64,000 nucleotides of DNA from an uncultured Aquimarina sp. (GTDB lineage: Bacteria; Bacteroidota; Bacteroidia; Flavobacteriales; Flavobacteriaceae). The stretch is from the NCBI GenBank assembly GCA_947497175.1, contig CANMFM010000003.1, positions 62,001 to 126,000 on the forward strand, read 5' to 3'. Below, piece by piece: positions 1-9,774 of this stretch. Position numbers and translations under genes: made by a program. The notes beneath the pieces were generated by a model. It ran no database searches. It saw only the letters and a program-made list of their open reading frames with translations, and was not told the DNA's origin. Each line of letters opens with the position of its first letter. The stretch's first letter is position 1.

Positions 1-2984
1 GGATTTTTATAATTTCCCGAAACTCTTGCTTTGCCCGTTACAAATCCTCTAATATTAGAAATTACAACCCCTCCTAGTGCGCTAAATTCTGAAATATCTA
101 ACTTATTTAGATCAAGATCTACATCTATTGAAGGGTTTTCTCTGGAAACGACTATAGAGCCCAGCGCAGATAATGTTCGTTGATTAGCATCATTTATTAG
201 TCGTGTATTGATATTGTATTCTGTAAGATCAGAATTACCAGCTACATTTAGTCTAAGTTCTCCTAACGAGGTATTATTAATCGCAAGGTTGTCAATGATA
301 ATTTTAGAATTAGGAAAATAATTTCCATTTTCTTGCAGTACAGATAATTCTCCATCTACCCGTCCGTCAAATTTTAAACTATCAATCCTTGGGGTAATTT
401 TATTAAGATCTACGTCTGTGAAGGTAGCTTTTAAGTTTTTGAAATCTTCACCTTTGGTGGTACCATTGACCCTAATTTCTTCATCCATATAACTAAGGAT
501 GATCGATTGTATATCGATACTACTAAAGTCATTATCAAAAACGACTTTATTTGTGTTTTTATCTTTTTCTTTATTGGCGTACCAGGTATATCCTTTGTAG
601 GTGAAATCAGATTTTCGAAACCCAAGAACAGAGTTATTTTCTTCGTTAATGGTATGATAAAATTCTAAATTGAAATTATCTTCATTGTTTTTCCCTCCTT
701 TAAATTCGGAGTGCATAAATAAAGTGTCTTTTAGCGTTACGTTAATCAAACTAAACTCTGAAACATCATAATATTTTGAATCTACACTATCAATAGCAAC
801 ATAGGTATTAAATAAAGGATTTTTATTATCTACCTGAATATCAACATCTTGCATTAGGTTGTCAAAAATTTTAATAGAAGGTGATTTGAAGGTAAGCTTA
901 AATTCTGATTCATTACTTTCGACTTTCCCTTTTATAATGGTATTTGGTGCAAATTGAATTTCAGGAAAAAATACATCCACTATTTTATTATAAATACTGA
1001 AGTTAAACTCCATGAACTCATCATCTGTAATTTCGGTAGCTTCAAAATTAGTGTACAAACTTCCTATCGAATTTCTAAACAAATCGTATACGTTTTCAAA
1101 TCTAAAAATACCTTTTACACTACCATCAACTATATCCGGACTATTAATAGTAATAGTTCTAACATTATTTTCATCAAAACTTGAGGTTATATCAAAATCC
1201 TCAAAGTAATATCCTGCATTTTGATTGGTATACAATGTTTTTTGAAAAGAAATAGTACCAAATACATCATTAATACCTTTTCCTCTCATGTTCATAAATA
1301 CATCGCCGTTAAATACAGAAATACTATCCCTTGTGAATACATTAATCTTATTGAGATCTATATGATCTACATTGGCAACAAAATCATAATTATGTATCTC
1401 TTCGGCCAAATTTGCCACTCCATTAAAACTGAATCTTACATTTGGATCTTTAGAGTTAAGATTACCATCAAACACTCTGTCTTTAAGGTTTCCCAAGGCT
1501 TTGAGATTGGTATATGTATATCCATTAATTTCTAACGCACTAATATCCCCTTCTATCTTGGTGTTTAAACTTTCTAAAGTAAAACCGCTTCCGTCGACAT
1601 GAATATCAAAAGATGCACTTCCTATAGATTTTCTTCCTAGTAGTTGACCTACATTAAAATCATTAGAAATGACATTACCGTTGTAGGTAGCTTCATTTAG
1701 GGTATTTAACTTTTCTAGTAACACAAATGCGTTGATTTTTCCTAATTGGGAAAACAAATCCATGTCAATATCTACCGCTTTTCTAGTAACAATTGCATTA
1801 CCTTTTGCTCGCACACTACCAAATTGGTATAATTCTCTGGGTAGAGAATTCCCTAAAACTCTGGGTAGTAGATTCACTAAATCGTAGTAATTGGTAGTAA
1901 GATTTTCAAAATCTCCCTCTAATTCAAATTTTGAAGCATTTGAAACAGCATTTTTAATTCTAATATCTCCTTTTATTACAGATCGGTCTAACCCTGAAAT
2001 ATTTGCATTAGCAATTCTAAAATCATTTAAGATACCTCGTACAGCGGTATTTTTTAGTCTTAATTTCCTGTTTTCTCCAAATTCCCTATAGAAAGGAATT
2101 AAATCATTGGTAGAAACGGTCGCTTTACTAAAACTTGCATTAATATTTACTTTGTTTTCAAAATCACTAAGCCCTCCTTCTTCAAAAGAAAATAGCACCT
2201 CCCCTTCTACTTTAGAATCTGGTGTTTCAATAACAAGTTCCTGAAAATTCATTTCTTCAGGTTTAATTACAAAACATGTTTGCAATCTGGAAATATTCAT
2301 TCCGCGTTCGTCATTAAAAGCTAAACTACTAACATCGATGTATACATCAGGACCATCGACCATAAGGTTTTCTGCATCCAAAAAGATGTTTTTATAATAA
2401 ATAACCTCTGGTGTGTTCAAATTTTCATTAGTAAACCTAAATGCTCCTTGGTCAATAATGACGTTTTGAGTAGTAAGTAAAAATCGCTTATTGGATGGTG
2501 GTTTATTATTCGAATTAAATTTTCTGATCAAAGTCATTAAATTATCACTTTGCTCATCTTTATAGATTTTCATATTAAAGATCAGATCCTCGATTAAAAC
2601 ATCGCCAAGTTCTGGTCTGTTATTTACTACATCGTTCATACTACCAATAGAAGTTTCGATACTAGTAGTGTACATAAGGGTATCGGCGTGGTGATCTTTT
2701 ACTAAAACTTCTTTAAGTGTTATATTTCCTGCATATGTTAAGCCAATTCTACCGATTGCAATATCAACATCATAAGTTGAATTAAGATAATTTGTCGCTT
2801 TTTTACCCAGAAAAGTTTGTAAAGCTGGAATAGAAAACACCACCACCAAAAATGCAAAAAGTGATAAAAGGGTAAGAAATACCCTTAACAATATTTTTCT
2901 TAATTTTTTGATCCGTTTTATTGTTTTAACTTTGTAGACAATATTAACAATTTCTATGCCCTTTTCCTCATAATGAATCCACAA
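1..2984 (-). CDS. tamB: TamB-like translocation/assembly module protein, C-terminal part cut by window edge
   Basis: An uninterrupted reverse-strand frame runs from the window edge to about 2984. Near its start it encodes a basic stretch (KTIKRIKKLRKILLRV), one hydrophobic segment (TLLSLFAFLVVVFSIPALQ), then a very long beta-rich region typical of AsmA/TamB (DUF490) proteins. These span the periplasm and help move lipids or proteins to the outer membrane. The conserved C-terminal TamB domain lies beyond position 1. The start is unclear: I find no in-frame ATG. The best candidates are TTG at 2984, which would overlap tsaD by 12 nt in divergent orientation, or TTG at 2891, which would lose the basic N-terminus. 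The family call rests on architecture and on flavobacterial TamB proteins being encoded next to tsaD. Confidence 0.85.
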   Translation of the reverse strand, partial: MWIHYEEKGIEIVNIVYKVKTIKRIKKLRKILLRVFLTLLSLFAFLVVVFSIPALQTFLGKKATNYLNSTYDVDIAIGRIGLTYAGNITLKEVLVKDHHADTLMYTTSIETSIGSMNDVVNNRPELGDVLIEDLIFNMKIYKDEQSDNLMTLIRKFNSNNKPPSNKRFLLTTQNVIIDQGAFRFTNENLNTPEVIYYKNIFLDAENLMVDGPDVYIDVSSLAFNDERGMNISRLQTCFVIKPEEMNFQELVIETPDSKVEGEVLFSFEEGGLSDFENKVNINASFSKATVSTNDLIPFYREFGENRKLRLKNTAVRGILNDFRIANANISGLDRSVIKGDIRIKNAVSNASKFELEGDFENLTTNYYDLVNLLPRVLGNSLPRELYQFGSVRAKGNAIVTRKAVDIDMDLFSQLGKINAFVLLEKLNTLNEATYNGNVISNDFNVGQLLGRKSIGSASFDIHVDGSGFTLESLNTKIEGDISALEINGYTYTNLKALGNLKDRVFDGNLNSKDPNVRFSFNGVANLAEEIHNYDFVANVDHIDLNKINVFTRDSISVFNGDVFMNMRGKGINDVFGTISFQKTLYTNQNAGYYFEDFDITSSFDENNVRTITINSPDIVDGSVKGIFRFENVYDLFRNSIGSLYTNFEATEITDDEFMEFNFSIYNKIVDVFFPEIQFAPNTIIKGKVESNESEFKLTFKSPSIKIFDNLMQDVDIQVDNKNPLFNTYVAIDSVDSKYYDVSEFSLINVTLKDTLFMHSEFKGGKNNEDNFNLEFYHTINEENNSVLGFRKSDFTYKGYTWYANKEKDKNTNKVVFDNDFSSIDIQSIILSYMDEEIRVNGTTKGEDFKNLKATFTDVDLNKITPRIDSLKFDGRVDGELSVLQENGNYFPNSKIIIDNLAINNTSLGELRLNVAGNSDLTEYNINTRLINDANQRTLSALGSIVVSRENPSIDVDLDLNKLDISEFSALGGVVISNIRGFVTGKARVSGNYKN

Positions 2985-3995
2985 AAAATATACATTCTTG
3001 GTATTGAATCTTCATGTGATGATACTTCTGCGGCTATACTATGCAACGGAAAAGTTTTATCAAATGTTGTAGCCTCCCAAAAAATACATGAACAATACGG
3101 GGGTGTTGTACCAGAATTGGCATCTAGAGCACATCAACAAAACATTGTTCCTGTTATTGATCAGGCCATTAAAAAAGCTGCTATTGATAAAAAAGATCTG
3201 AGTGCAATTGCTTTTACCAGAGGCCCTGGATTGATGGGATCTTTACTTGTTGGAACATCATTTGCTAAATCTCTTGCCTTAGCATTAGATATTCCTTTAA
3301 TTGATGTTAATCATATGCAAGCACATATTCTGGCTCATTTTATTGATGAAGATGAGTTTGATAAACCAGAGTTTCCGTTTTTAGCCATGACAATTAGTGG
3401 CGGCCATACACAAATTGTAAAAGTCAATGATCATTTTGATATGGAAATTATTGGGGAAACAATAGATGATGCCGTTGGAGAAGCTTTTGATAAAAGTGCC
3501 AAAATACTTGGATTGCCATATCCTGGTGGACCTTTAATAGATCGTAATGCACAATTGGGCAATCCAAAAGCATTTCCATTCCCAAAACCAAAGGTTGGAG
3601 AATTAAATTTTAGCTTTAGCGGCCTTAAGACTTCAGTTCTATATTTTATTCAAAAAAAGGTAAAAGAAAATCCAAATTTTATAGAAGAAAACCTTAATGA
3701 CATCTGTGCATCTCTACAATATACTATTATTAACATTCTTATTGATAAGTTGAAGAAAGCGTCTAAACAAACTGGCATAAAACAAATTGCCATTGGAGGT
3801 GGTGTTTCGGCCAATTCTGGCATTAGAAAAGCATTAAAAGAAGGTGAACATAAATTTGGTTGGAAAACGTATGTTCCTAAATTTGAATACACAACAGACA
3901 ATGCGGCAATGATCGCTATAGTAGGGTATCTAAAATATTTAAAAAAGGATTTTACCGATATGACCGTAGCTGCCAAAGCTCGAATTAAATTCTAA
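2973..3995 (+). CDS. tsaD: tRNA N6-adenosine threonylcarbamoyltransferase TsaD
   Basis: Transfers the threonylcarbamoyl group from TC-AMP to A37 of ANN-decoding tRNAs, in a cytoplasmic complex with TsaB and TsaE. The 340 aa length is normal. Visible hallmarks are the N-terminal GIESSCDDTSAA (residues 10-21), the metal-binding HMQAH with His114 and His118, the TISGGHTQ loop, the GEAFDKSAK segment, GGGVSANSG, and a C-terminal TTDNAAMIA. The ATG at 2973 opens directly on the conserved core. It is divergent from tamB and the two 5' ends are practically superimposed. rsmE follows on the same strand. Confidence 0.97.
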   Translation: MNPQKIYILGIESSCDDTSAAILCNGKVLSNVVASQKIHEQYGGVVPELASRAHQQNIVPVIDQAIKKAAIDKKDLSAIAFTRGPGLMGSLLVGTSFAKSLALALDIPLIDVNHMQAHILAHFIDEDEFDKPEFPFLAMTISGGHTQIVKVNDHFDMEIIGETIDDAVGEAFDKSAKILGLPYPGGPLIDRNAQLGNPKAFPFPKPKVGELNFSFSGLKTSVLYFIQKKVKENPNFIEENLNDICASLQYTIINILIDKLKKASKQTGIKQIAIGGGVSANSGIRKALKEGEHKFGWKTYVPKFEYTTDNAAMIAIVGYLKYLKKDFTDMTVAAKARIKF

Positions 3996-4108
3996 ATAGT
4001 TTAGGAAATTTAATATTGATAGTACTATATGAATTTCACAATTTCTGTATACGCCATCAATTTTGCTACGTAATACCAATTAACACGAACCACTTTGTAC
4101 CACTAACA

Positions 4109-4813
4109 ATGCAATTATTTTATAATCAAACACTAAACATTTCAAGTACAGAAATAAAGTTTTCAAGAGAAGAGAGCAAACATATCGCTAAAGTATTACG
4201 CAAAAATGAAGGAGATATATTGCATATAACTAATGGTAAAGGGTTTTTATTTTTAGCTAGGATTACATTTTCTAATCCCTCACAATGCCATGCCATTATT
4301 ACATCTCATCAAAAACAGGAAAACCGAAAATACAGGCTGCATCTCGCAGTTGCACCTACCAAAATGAATGATCGATACGAATGGTTTCTAGAAAAAGCCA
4401 CAGAGATAGGCATTGATGAAATCACACCGATTATTTGTGATCATAGCGAACGGAAAATCATTAAACATGACCGTTTTGAACGTATTTTATTGAGCGCAAT
4501 GAAACAGTCTTTGCAGTGTTATTTACCTAAACTAAATCCTGCCATTCCTTTTTCTGATTTTATAACACAGGAAAATAAAGATCAACTATTAATTGCGCAT
4601 TGCGAAGAAACTAAAAAGCAATCCCTAAAAAATGTAATAACCTCAATGTCAAGTACAACAATCCTCATTGGTCCGGAGGGTGATTTTTCTAAGAAAGAAA
4701 TTGATGAAGCTTTATCTAAAGGATATACACCAATAACACTTGGCGAAACACGATTACGTACCGAAACTGCAGCTATCGTGGCGGCTCACAGTATTGCATT
4801 TATTAATTCATAA
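4109..4813 (+). CDS. rsmE: 16S rRNA (uracil-1498-N3)-methyltransferase RsmE
   Basis: SPOUT-class methyltransferase that makes m3U1498 in 16S rRNA. The ATG at 4109 (MQLFYNQ) is preferred over the in-frame ATG at 4016, because the extra 31 residues show no conservation-like pattern and RsmE starts with a PUA-like domain (ISSTEIKFSREESKHIAKVLR). This gives 234 aa, the usual size. Knot motifs near the C-terminus are visible: LIGPEGDFSKKEID and LGETRLRTETAA, which bind S-adenosylmethionine. It is probably co-transcribed with tsaD. A bidirectional hairpin terminator follows. Confidence 0.94.
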   Translation: MQLFYNQTLNISSTEIKFSREESKHIAKVLRKNEGDILHITNGKGFLFLARITFSNPSQCHAIITSHQKQENRKYRLHLAVAPTKMNDRYEWFLEKATEIGIDEITPIICDHSERKIIKHDRFERILLSAMKQSLQCYLPKLNPAIPFSDFITQENKDQLLIAHCEETKKQSLKNVITSMSSTTILIGPEGDFSKKEIDEALSKGYTPITLGETRLRTETAAIVAAHSIAFINS

Positions 4814-4840
4814 ATACAAACGAGCGGGTAAAGTTTTAGA

Positions 4841-4887
4841 AACGTAACAACATCTTTCTTATTACCAAAGAAGATGTCGTTACGTTT
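4841..4887. terminator. bidirectional hairpin terminator between convergent genes
   Basis: An imperfect inverted repeat of about 19-20 nt arms (AACGTAACAACATCTT against AAGATGTCGTTACGTT) flanks a short loop. It sits exactly between the convergent rsmE and the type IX-secreted protein gene, so it can terminate both. Confidence 0.75.
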
Positions 4888-4907
4888 ATTGCTATTATCA
4901 GGCCCCT

Positions 4908-6593
4908 TTATTTCTTTAAGAATCGCATACTATGTTTTTTTCCGTCTTCTGTTTGTAATTTCACAATATACATCCCTTCAGATAAAGCTTCTGTCGATAA
5001 AACAATTTCTCCAGTAAATCCGGCATGAATATTTTCGATAACTTCTTTACCATGAATATCAAAAATTTTAACAGCTGTAACTCTGTATTCTCCTGCCGTT
5101 CTTATTGTTAATAGATTATTTACAGGATTTGGAAATAGTTGTGCTCCATAAGATTCTTCTAATACTTTAATCTCGTTTACTCTGCCTACTGTTACACTAC
5201 CACATTTATCTTCTTTATATTCTATTCTAATAGCCTTTGGTTGTATTTTTCTGTAATCATCTACAAAAATTTGTTGAACACTTCTGGTAATGCAAGGTTC
5301 GTGTTTCACCTCTTTCAAATCTACTTCTTTTTCGCATGGCGTACCTGTTTTACCTGTATCTGTTGTTTCTACCAGGTAAATCTCTGCTCCACCTGCTCCA
5401 ATAGATGTTGTATATCCTGTAAATGCAAATCCTTTATCAAAATCATCGGTCACCAACTCCAAGCCACCTTCTTGTCCATTTCTTCCATAATTACGAGCCC
5501 ATAACAGATTACCACCAGAATCAGTTTGAAACATCAATGCTTTTCTTGATGTAACATATTGTAGCCCTACAATAGTATATAATTGATTTCCACTTGGGCT
5601 TATTGTCTCTTCTAAACCATATCCAATCTCAGTACGCTCTGTACCGTATGTCTTTAGACTCAAAAAATTACCGGTTCTGCTTATGCTTAGCAAAAAAGCA
5701 TCGTATGAATTATTGAGCCCAAAACTATTGGTATACCCTGTTAACACATAATCACCTTGATTATTTTGTTTTACACAAGTAGCCACATTTCTATATCCCT
5801 GAGAGGGATCCAAATCCTTAGGATATCCCAGTATTCTGTTCCATTCAATAGTGAGATCAGGTTTTAGTTTGACAACAAAAATATCTGTTGGCGGGTTGGC
5901 CAAAGCGTCACTCCCCTGACATCTATAATTAGTTGTAGAGCCAGCAATGATATACCCCCCATCTCTGGTTTGTTCTATCCACATTCCTCGTTGATCCCCT
6001 TCGCCACCAATAACAGTGGCTCTTGTTAAATTTCCTTGATCATCGGTACGTACAACATACATATTAGTTCTTGGAAAAGCTTGAGAATAGCTTCTGGTTT
6101 CACCCACCATAATATATCCGGGCCTTCCGTTTTCATCTTTGATGTTTTGTACACAATGTGCGGCATCATACTCTTCACCCCCATAAACTTTAGCAAAAAC
6201 CGGAGCTCCATTAGTGTTTGTTCCCAACAGAAAAGCATCACCCCTACCAAAGCCAAAACTACGGGTCATTCCCGCAGCCACGTAAGACGCAATATTACTT
6301 ACACTAAAATTTGTTGATTGCCTTACAGAATTAAAATGCTCTCTGTCTTCACCCCCATATACACGAGACCAAATTTGATTACCATTAAGGTCGGCCTTAA
6401 CTAAAGTAGCCTCCTGGCTTCCGATAAATTGTTGCGAAGTATATCCTGCTAACAAATACCCTTTTTCAGTTTTTTGTAGTTGGTCAAGGGATCTTCCCAT
6501 TTCTGTCCTTTCGGTTCCGTAAGAATGCTGAAATTGTGATACGCCTATGTTTGATATAAAACAAAAGGCAATACAGTAATACAATGTTTTCAT
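4908..6593 (-). CDS. secreted repeat protein with type IX secretion sorting domain
   Basis: 561 aa. It begins with a Sec signal peptide (MKTLYYCIAFCFISNIGVSQ). A body of six to seven repeated blocks follows, each with a G-G-E/T-E-R core and a DGGYIIAGST-like strand (for example YGGEDREHFNSV, YGGEEYDAAHCV, IGGEGDQRGMWI, YGTERTEIGYGL). This resembles a beta-propeller. From about residue 485 comes a typical T9SS type A sorting domain (LFPNPVNNLLTI ... GMYIVKLQTEDGK ... RFLKK). The protein should therefore be exported across the outer membrane by the Por system and be surface-bound or released. The substrate is unknown. It is monocistronic between convergent and divergent neighbours. Confidence 0.88.
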   Translation of the reverse strand: MKTLYYCIAFCFISNIGVSQFQHSYGTERTEMGRSLDQLQKTEKGYLLAGYTSQQFIGSQEATLVKADLNGNQIWSRVYGGEDREHFNSVRQSTNFSVSNIASYVAAGMTRSFGFGRGDAFLLGTNTNGAPVFAKVYGGEEYDAAHCVQNIKDENGRPGYIMVGETRSYSQAFPRTNMYVVRTDDQGNLTRATVIGGEGDQRGMWIEQTRDGGYIIAGSTTNYRCQGSDALANPPTDIFVVKLKPDLTIEWNRILGYPKDLDPSQGYRNVATCVKQNNQGDYVLTGYTNSFGLNNSYDAFLLSISRTGNFLSLKTYGTERTEIGYGLEETISPSGNQLYTIVGLQYVTSRKALMFQTDSGGNLLWARNYGRNGQEGGLELVTDDFDKGFAFTGYTTSIGAGGAEIYLVETTDTGKTGTPCEKEVDLKEVKHEPCITRSVQQIFVDDYRKIQPKAIRIEYKEDKCGSVTVGRVNEIKVLEESYGAQLFPNPVNNLLTIRTAGEYRVTAVKIFDIHGKEVIENIHAGFTGEIVLSTEALSEGMYIVKLQTEDGKKHSMRFLKK

Positions 6594-6905
6594 AGTGATA
6601 TATATATTAAATTAGTTACTAAATTTTCGTGTAATGGTTACAGCTTGATTATATCAATCTGTATACTGTAGTTCGTGATTTTTCTGAATACTACAGAAAG
6701 GGGTAAGTCTAAGATAATTGAGTTTCAATATCTGTGGCTAAGTAATAGAATGCTCCAGTTAATATCAAGAGGCATACAACTTATAAATAAGGGTTAAATA
6801 CCTGTTACTAAGTAAGGTTTTACTATCATAAGCACAAACTTAATGCAACTATTCTACAGCATTTTGATGAGAAATACATACCTTTATCTCCTAATCAAAT
6901 TTGTC

Positions 6906-8063
6906 ATGATTCAGACAATCAAAAAGGTGTTTATTTTTATTTTATTATCCTGGGGTTGTTCATCAAACAATACCACAGAAAACCACTCAAATACAGATAA
7001 CACTCCATCAGAACATAACCAGAATACAATTAGTTCAATCGAATTTATAGACGAGTTTATTATTCCTGATCAAGAAATGAATGGAGTACCTATTGGCGGA
7101 TTTTCAGGGATAGATTACCACAATGGCAAATGGCACATCATATGTGACACTTCTACCCCGCCTATTCGTTTTTATGAAGCTAATATTATCTATAACGAAG
7201 ATGCTTTTCAAAATGTAGAAATTACTAAGATGATAGAAATAAAGGATACCTCAGATAATTCTTTGGTTCAGGGAGTGGTAGATCCCGAAGCGATTAGGTA
7301 TGATCCTATCTCGAGTACTTTTTTATATACCAGCGAAGGTTCTATTAATAATGGCGTAGATCCTGCTTTGATTGAAATCGCTTTACAAGGTAATCAAATT
7401 AGAAGTTTTAAATTACCTGATAATTTTAAAGCAAATACTGCAGATAATACCTTAGGACCAAGACATAACGGGGTGTTAGAAGGTCTTTCTTTACGTTTTA
7501 ATTCTGAAGGGTATTGGATTTCTTTTGAATTACCTCTTATCGAAGATGGTCCAGAACCCACTACCACAGATACCGAATCGCCGGTAAGAATCACCTTATT
7601 CAATAGAATTACCGGTACAGCGGAAAGGCAGTTTGCGTATGAATTAGATCCTGTCGCCCGAGAGGCAGCATTGGGAACCTCTTTTGAAGTTAATGGTTTG
7701 GTTGAGATTCTAGAGTATCAAAACAATAAATTCTTAGCCTTAGAACGATCTTTCGCTTCTGGATATATTGATGGCGGTAACAATGTAAAAATCTATAAGG
7801 TTGATGCCTCAAATGCCACAAATACCCTTTTAATAGAAAGTCTTAATGGAGCCGACTATACTAAGGCAACGAAAACGTTGCTTTTTGATTTTGAGACCAT
7901 TCGAAGTCAATTAACCAATACCACTGTTGATAATATTGAGGGAATTACTTTTGGACCAACTCTAGATGATGGTCACAAAACAGTAGTAGTTATATCTGAT
8001 AATAACTTTAACACTTTTTATCCTCAGCTTAATCAATTGATTGTTTTTAAAGTAATCCCGTAG
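6906..8063 (+). CDS. phytase-like esterase-fold lipoprotein
   Basis: The start at 6906 gives MIQTIKKVFIFILLSWGCSSN, a lipoprotein signal with cysteine in the lipobox; an in-frame ATG at 6843 only adds a hydrophobic stub. The 385 aa product matches the 'esterase-like activity of phytase' type (Pfam PF13449). It shows GGFSGIDYHNGKWHIICDTS near the N-terminus, VDPEAIRYDP, TSEGSINNGVDP, RHNGVLEGLSL, LVEILEYQNNKFLALERSF and the C-terminal VDNIEGITFGPTLDDGHKTV followed by VVISDNNF. These are propeller blades found in phosphatase-like periplasmic proteins. Activity is not provable from sequence. Confidence 0.85.
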   Translation: MIQTIKKVFIFILLSWGCSSNNTTENHSNTDNTPSEHNQNTISSIEFIDEFIIPDQEMNGVPIGGFSGIDYHNGKWHIICDTSTPPIRFYEANIIYNEDAFQNVEITKMIEIKDTSDNSLVQGVVDPEAIRYDPISSTFLYTSEGSINNGVDPALIEIALQGNQIRSFKLPDNFKANTADNTLGPRHNGVLEGLSLRFNSEGYWISFELPLIEDGPEPTTTDTESPVRITLFNRITGTAERQFAYELDPVAREAALGTSFEVNGLVEILEYQNNKFLALERSFASGYIDGGNNVKIYKVDASNATNTLLIESLNGADYTKATKTLLFDFETIRSQLTNTTVDNIEGITFGPTLDDGHKTVVVISDNNFNTFYPQLNQLIVFKVIP

Positions 8064-8097
8064 TCCTTTGCAGCTAATTAATTTTTAAAGTTTGTCA

Positions 8098-8643
8098 TTA
8101 CTCCATTGGTAATCCTGTATCAAAATTATCTATGCTGTTCGCATTCTTTTCTTTTCGGTATACTTTTAATCGATCTTCTCCTTGTTTTTCTGCCCAGGAT
8201 TTTAGCTGTGTTCTTTCTTCATTAAACTCCATAAAAGGAACTGCATAACCGCACGAGGTTTGTACCATATCGACATGCATTTCTATTATTTGTCTGGAAC
8301 CCGGCGTTTCAGGAAATAAAGTAATATACTTTTGATACGTATCCTCATTTTGATGATATATTTTTGCCGATCCATATAACCTAAGAATTAGCGGTTTACC
8401 TTCAAAAGCACAAAACATGATGGTCATTCGATTATTCTTTAATACGTGTGCTGCGGTTTCGTTACCGCTACCGGTTAAATTAAGCCAAACTATACAATTT
8501 TTATGTATTACTCTAAAGGTATCCATCCCTTTTGGTGAAATATTCACTCTTCCTTCTTGAGCCGCTGTACCTACAAAAAAAATATTTTGATGTGTAATAA
8601 ATTCTTTCAATTCGTCTGATATCTGATCAAATATTTTTGCCAT
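8098..8643 (-). CDS. pyridoxamine 5'-phosphate oxidase family protein (flavin split barrel)
   Basis: 181 aa. The N-terminal half (FFVGTAAQEGRVNISPKGMDTFRVI, then VWLNLTGSGNETAAHVLKNNRMTIMFCAFEG and LRLYGSAKI) is the split-barrel fold that binds FMN or a related flavin. The C-terminus (VQTSCGYAVPFMEF ... LKSWAEKQGEDRL) matches a common flavobacterial subgroup. It is likely a cytoplasmic flavin-dependent reductase rather than a true PdxH. It converges with the phytase-like gene, only 34 nt apart. Confidence 0.85.
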   Translation of the reverse strand: MAKIFDQISDELKEFITHQNIFFVGTAAQEGRVNISPKGMDTFRVIHKNCIVWLNLTGSGNETAAHVLKNNRMTIMFCAFEGKPLILRLYGSAKIYHQNEDTYQKYITLFPETPGSRQIIEMHVDMVQTSCGYAVPFMEFNEERTQLKSWAEKQGEDRLKVYRKEKNANSIDNFDTGLPME

Positions 8644-9001
8644 TTAGTATTTTTAGTATAAAGGTACAACTTATGTAATGTAATCCTCTCTATAATAATC
8701 AAACCCGTTGTGTAGTTAAGAAAAATAGTACAACAAAAGCGTCAATTTGAGTAAATTTTTTAAACAAAGTGAAAAAAAACTGTATCTAGAATCGCTTTTT
8801 TTCTGATAATACTTGTCGTCCTGGAGTTTAATTAAGGGCTCGATTTACTTCTTCTTAGGTTAAAGCAAATTTTAGAGTACCAATAAAATATTTTAAGGGT
8901 TACAAAGAGCTCCTGCGCCTTTCGGGAACTCTTTCATTGTAAAAAATTAACAAATTAAAATAAAATAGATCATACCATAGTAGTGTCTTACTTTACTTGT
9001 A
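8644..9001. other. intergenic stretch with one weak hairpin
   Basis: No coding frame is convincing. One imperfect inverted repeat at 8904-8934 (AAAGAGCTCC against GGGAACTCTTT) could end reverse-strand transcription from the broken DUF1223 gene. It lacks a clear T-run. Confidence 0.5.
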
Positions 9002-9730
9002 TTATACCCCTTTTACTACTAATTTTGAAGCCCCGTTTGTCTTTAAAAATTCATCTTGTATATATCCAATAACAGAAAGCTCATCTTTATCTGTTATCCA
9101 ATTGGGGATGGGTAAAGAAATATTTCCAGTATCTTCCCTGCTAACTGTACGACTGGCAACAATATTCGTGTTTTTAAGGGTTCGGTTTCTATTTTCGCCT
9201 CTAGGTATAGCGGTGATACGCTCTGAAACGACCAAAGCAAAAGTGATGGTATTAAACTTGCCTCCTTCTACAAAATACTCTAGTGCTATTGCTTCTTCTT
9301 TCCTTTTTATATTTTTTATCACAATAGTATTTCTGCTTTTAGAGGTAGCATATTTTTTCAAAGCAATATCTGCTTTAAAACGATTAGAACCTGTAAAATG
9401 CTCACTACCATTAACAACCAATTGAGGTGTATATATGGATCTACTTTTAAATTGTACTCCGTATGCTCGTTGATAATCGGTAAACTCCTTAGTACTAAAA
9501 GGATCTTTCCACCCTAGCCTATTCCAGTAATCTACATGATAAGATAATACAAACACGTTTTGATCTTAATATCGTTGTCGAATCTCATCTAGTAAATCAT
9601 CTGCCGGAGGACAACTACTACACCCTTGCGAAGTAAACAATTCTAATACAATCGCTGATTCATTTTTATCCTGACCATTTGCAGATAAAGAAATAATAAT
9701 TATGAATAGCAGTAAAAGCTTCTTTTGCAT
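9002..9730 (-). pseudogene. DUF1223 thioredoxin-like secreted protein interrupted by one in-frame stop
   Basis: The first part (9566-9730, MQKKLLLLFIIIISLSANGQ signal peptide then VLELFTSQGCSSCPPADDLL) carries the diagnostic CSSCPP motif of the DUF1223 family, a thioredoxin-like fold. The second part (9002-9556, from VFVLSYHVDYWNRLGWKDPF to the end) is the rest of the same family in the SAME reading frame. A single TAA at 9566-9568 separates them, with no insertion or deletion. Joined, they give about 243 codons, the normal family size. It is either a recent nonsense mutation, a sequencing error, or readthrough. The second half has GTG at 9556 as a possible restart but would lack export signal and cysteines. 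Confidence 0.85.
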
Positions 9731-9774
9731 CTGTTTTATTTTAGTACTTTTAGACATTAATTTAGACGAATGTT

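Noticed and set aside
3650..3976. Long reverse-strand frame inside tsaD (108 codons)
   Set aside because: Mirrors the coding frame of a well-conserved gene; the translation has no domain pattern. It is a shadow frame.
5241..6317. Forward-strand frames inside the type IX-secreted protein gene
   Set aside because: They are antisense to repeat units with strong protein-level periodicity on the reverse strand; Cys- and Phe-rich composition is typical of shadow frames.
8997..9425. 142-codon forward frame
   Set aside because: It lies antisense to the broken DUF1223 gene, whose family pattern is clear on the reverse strand.
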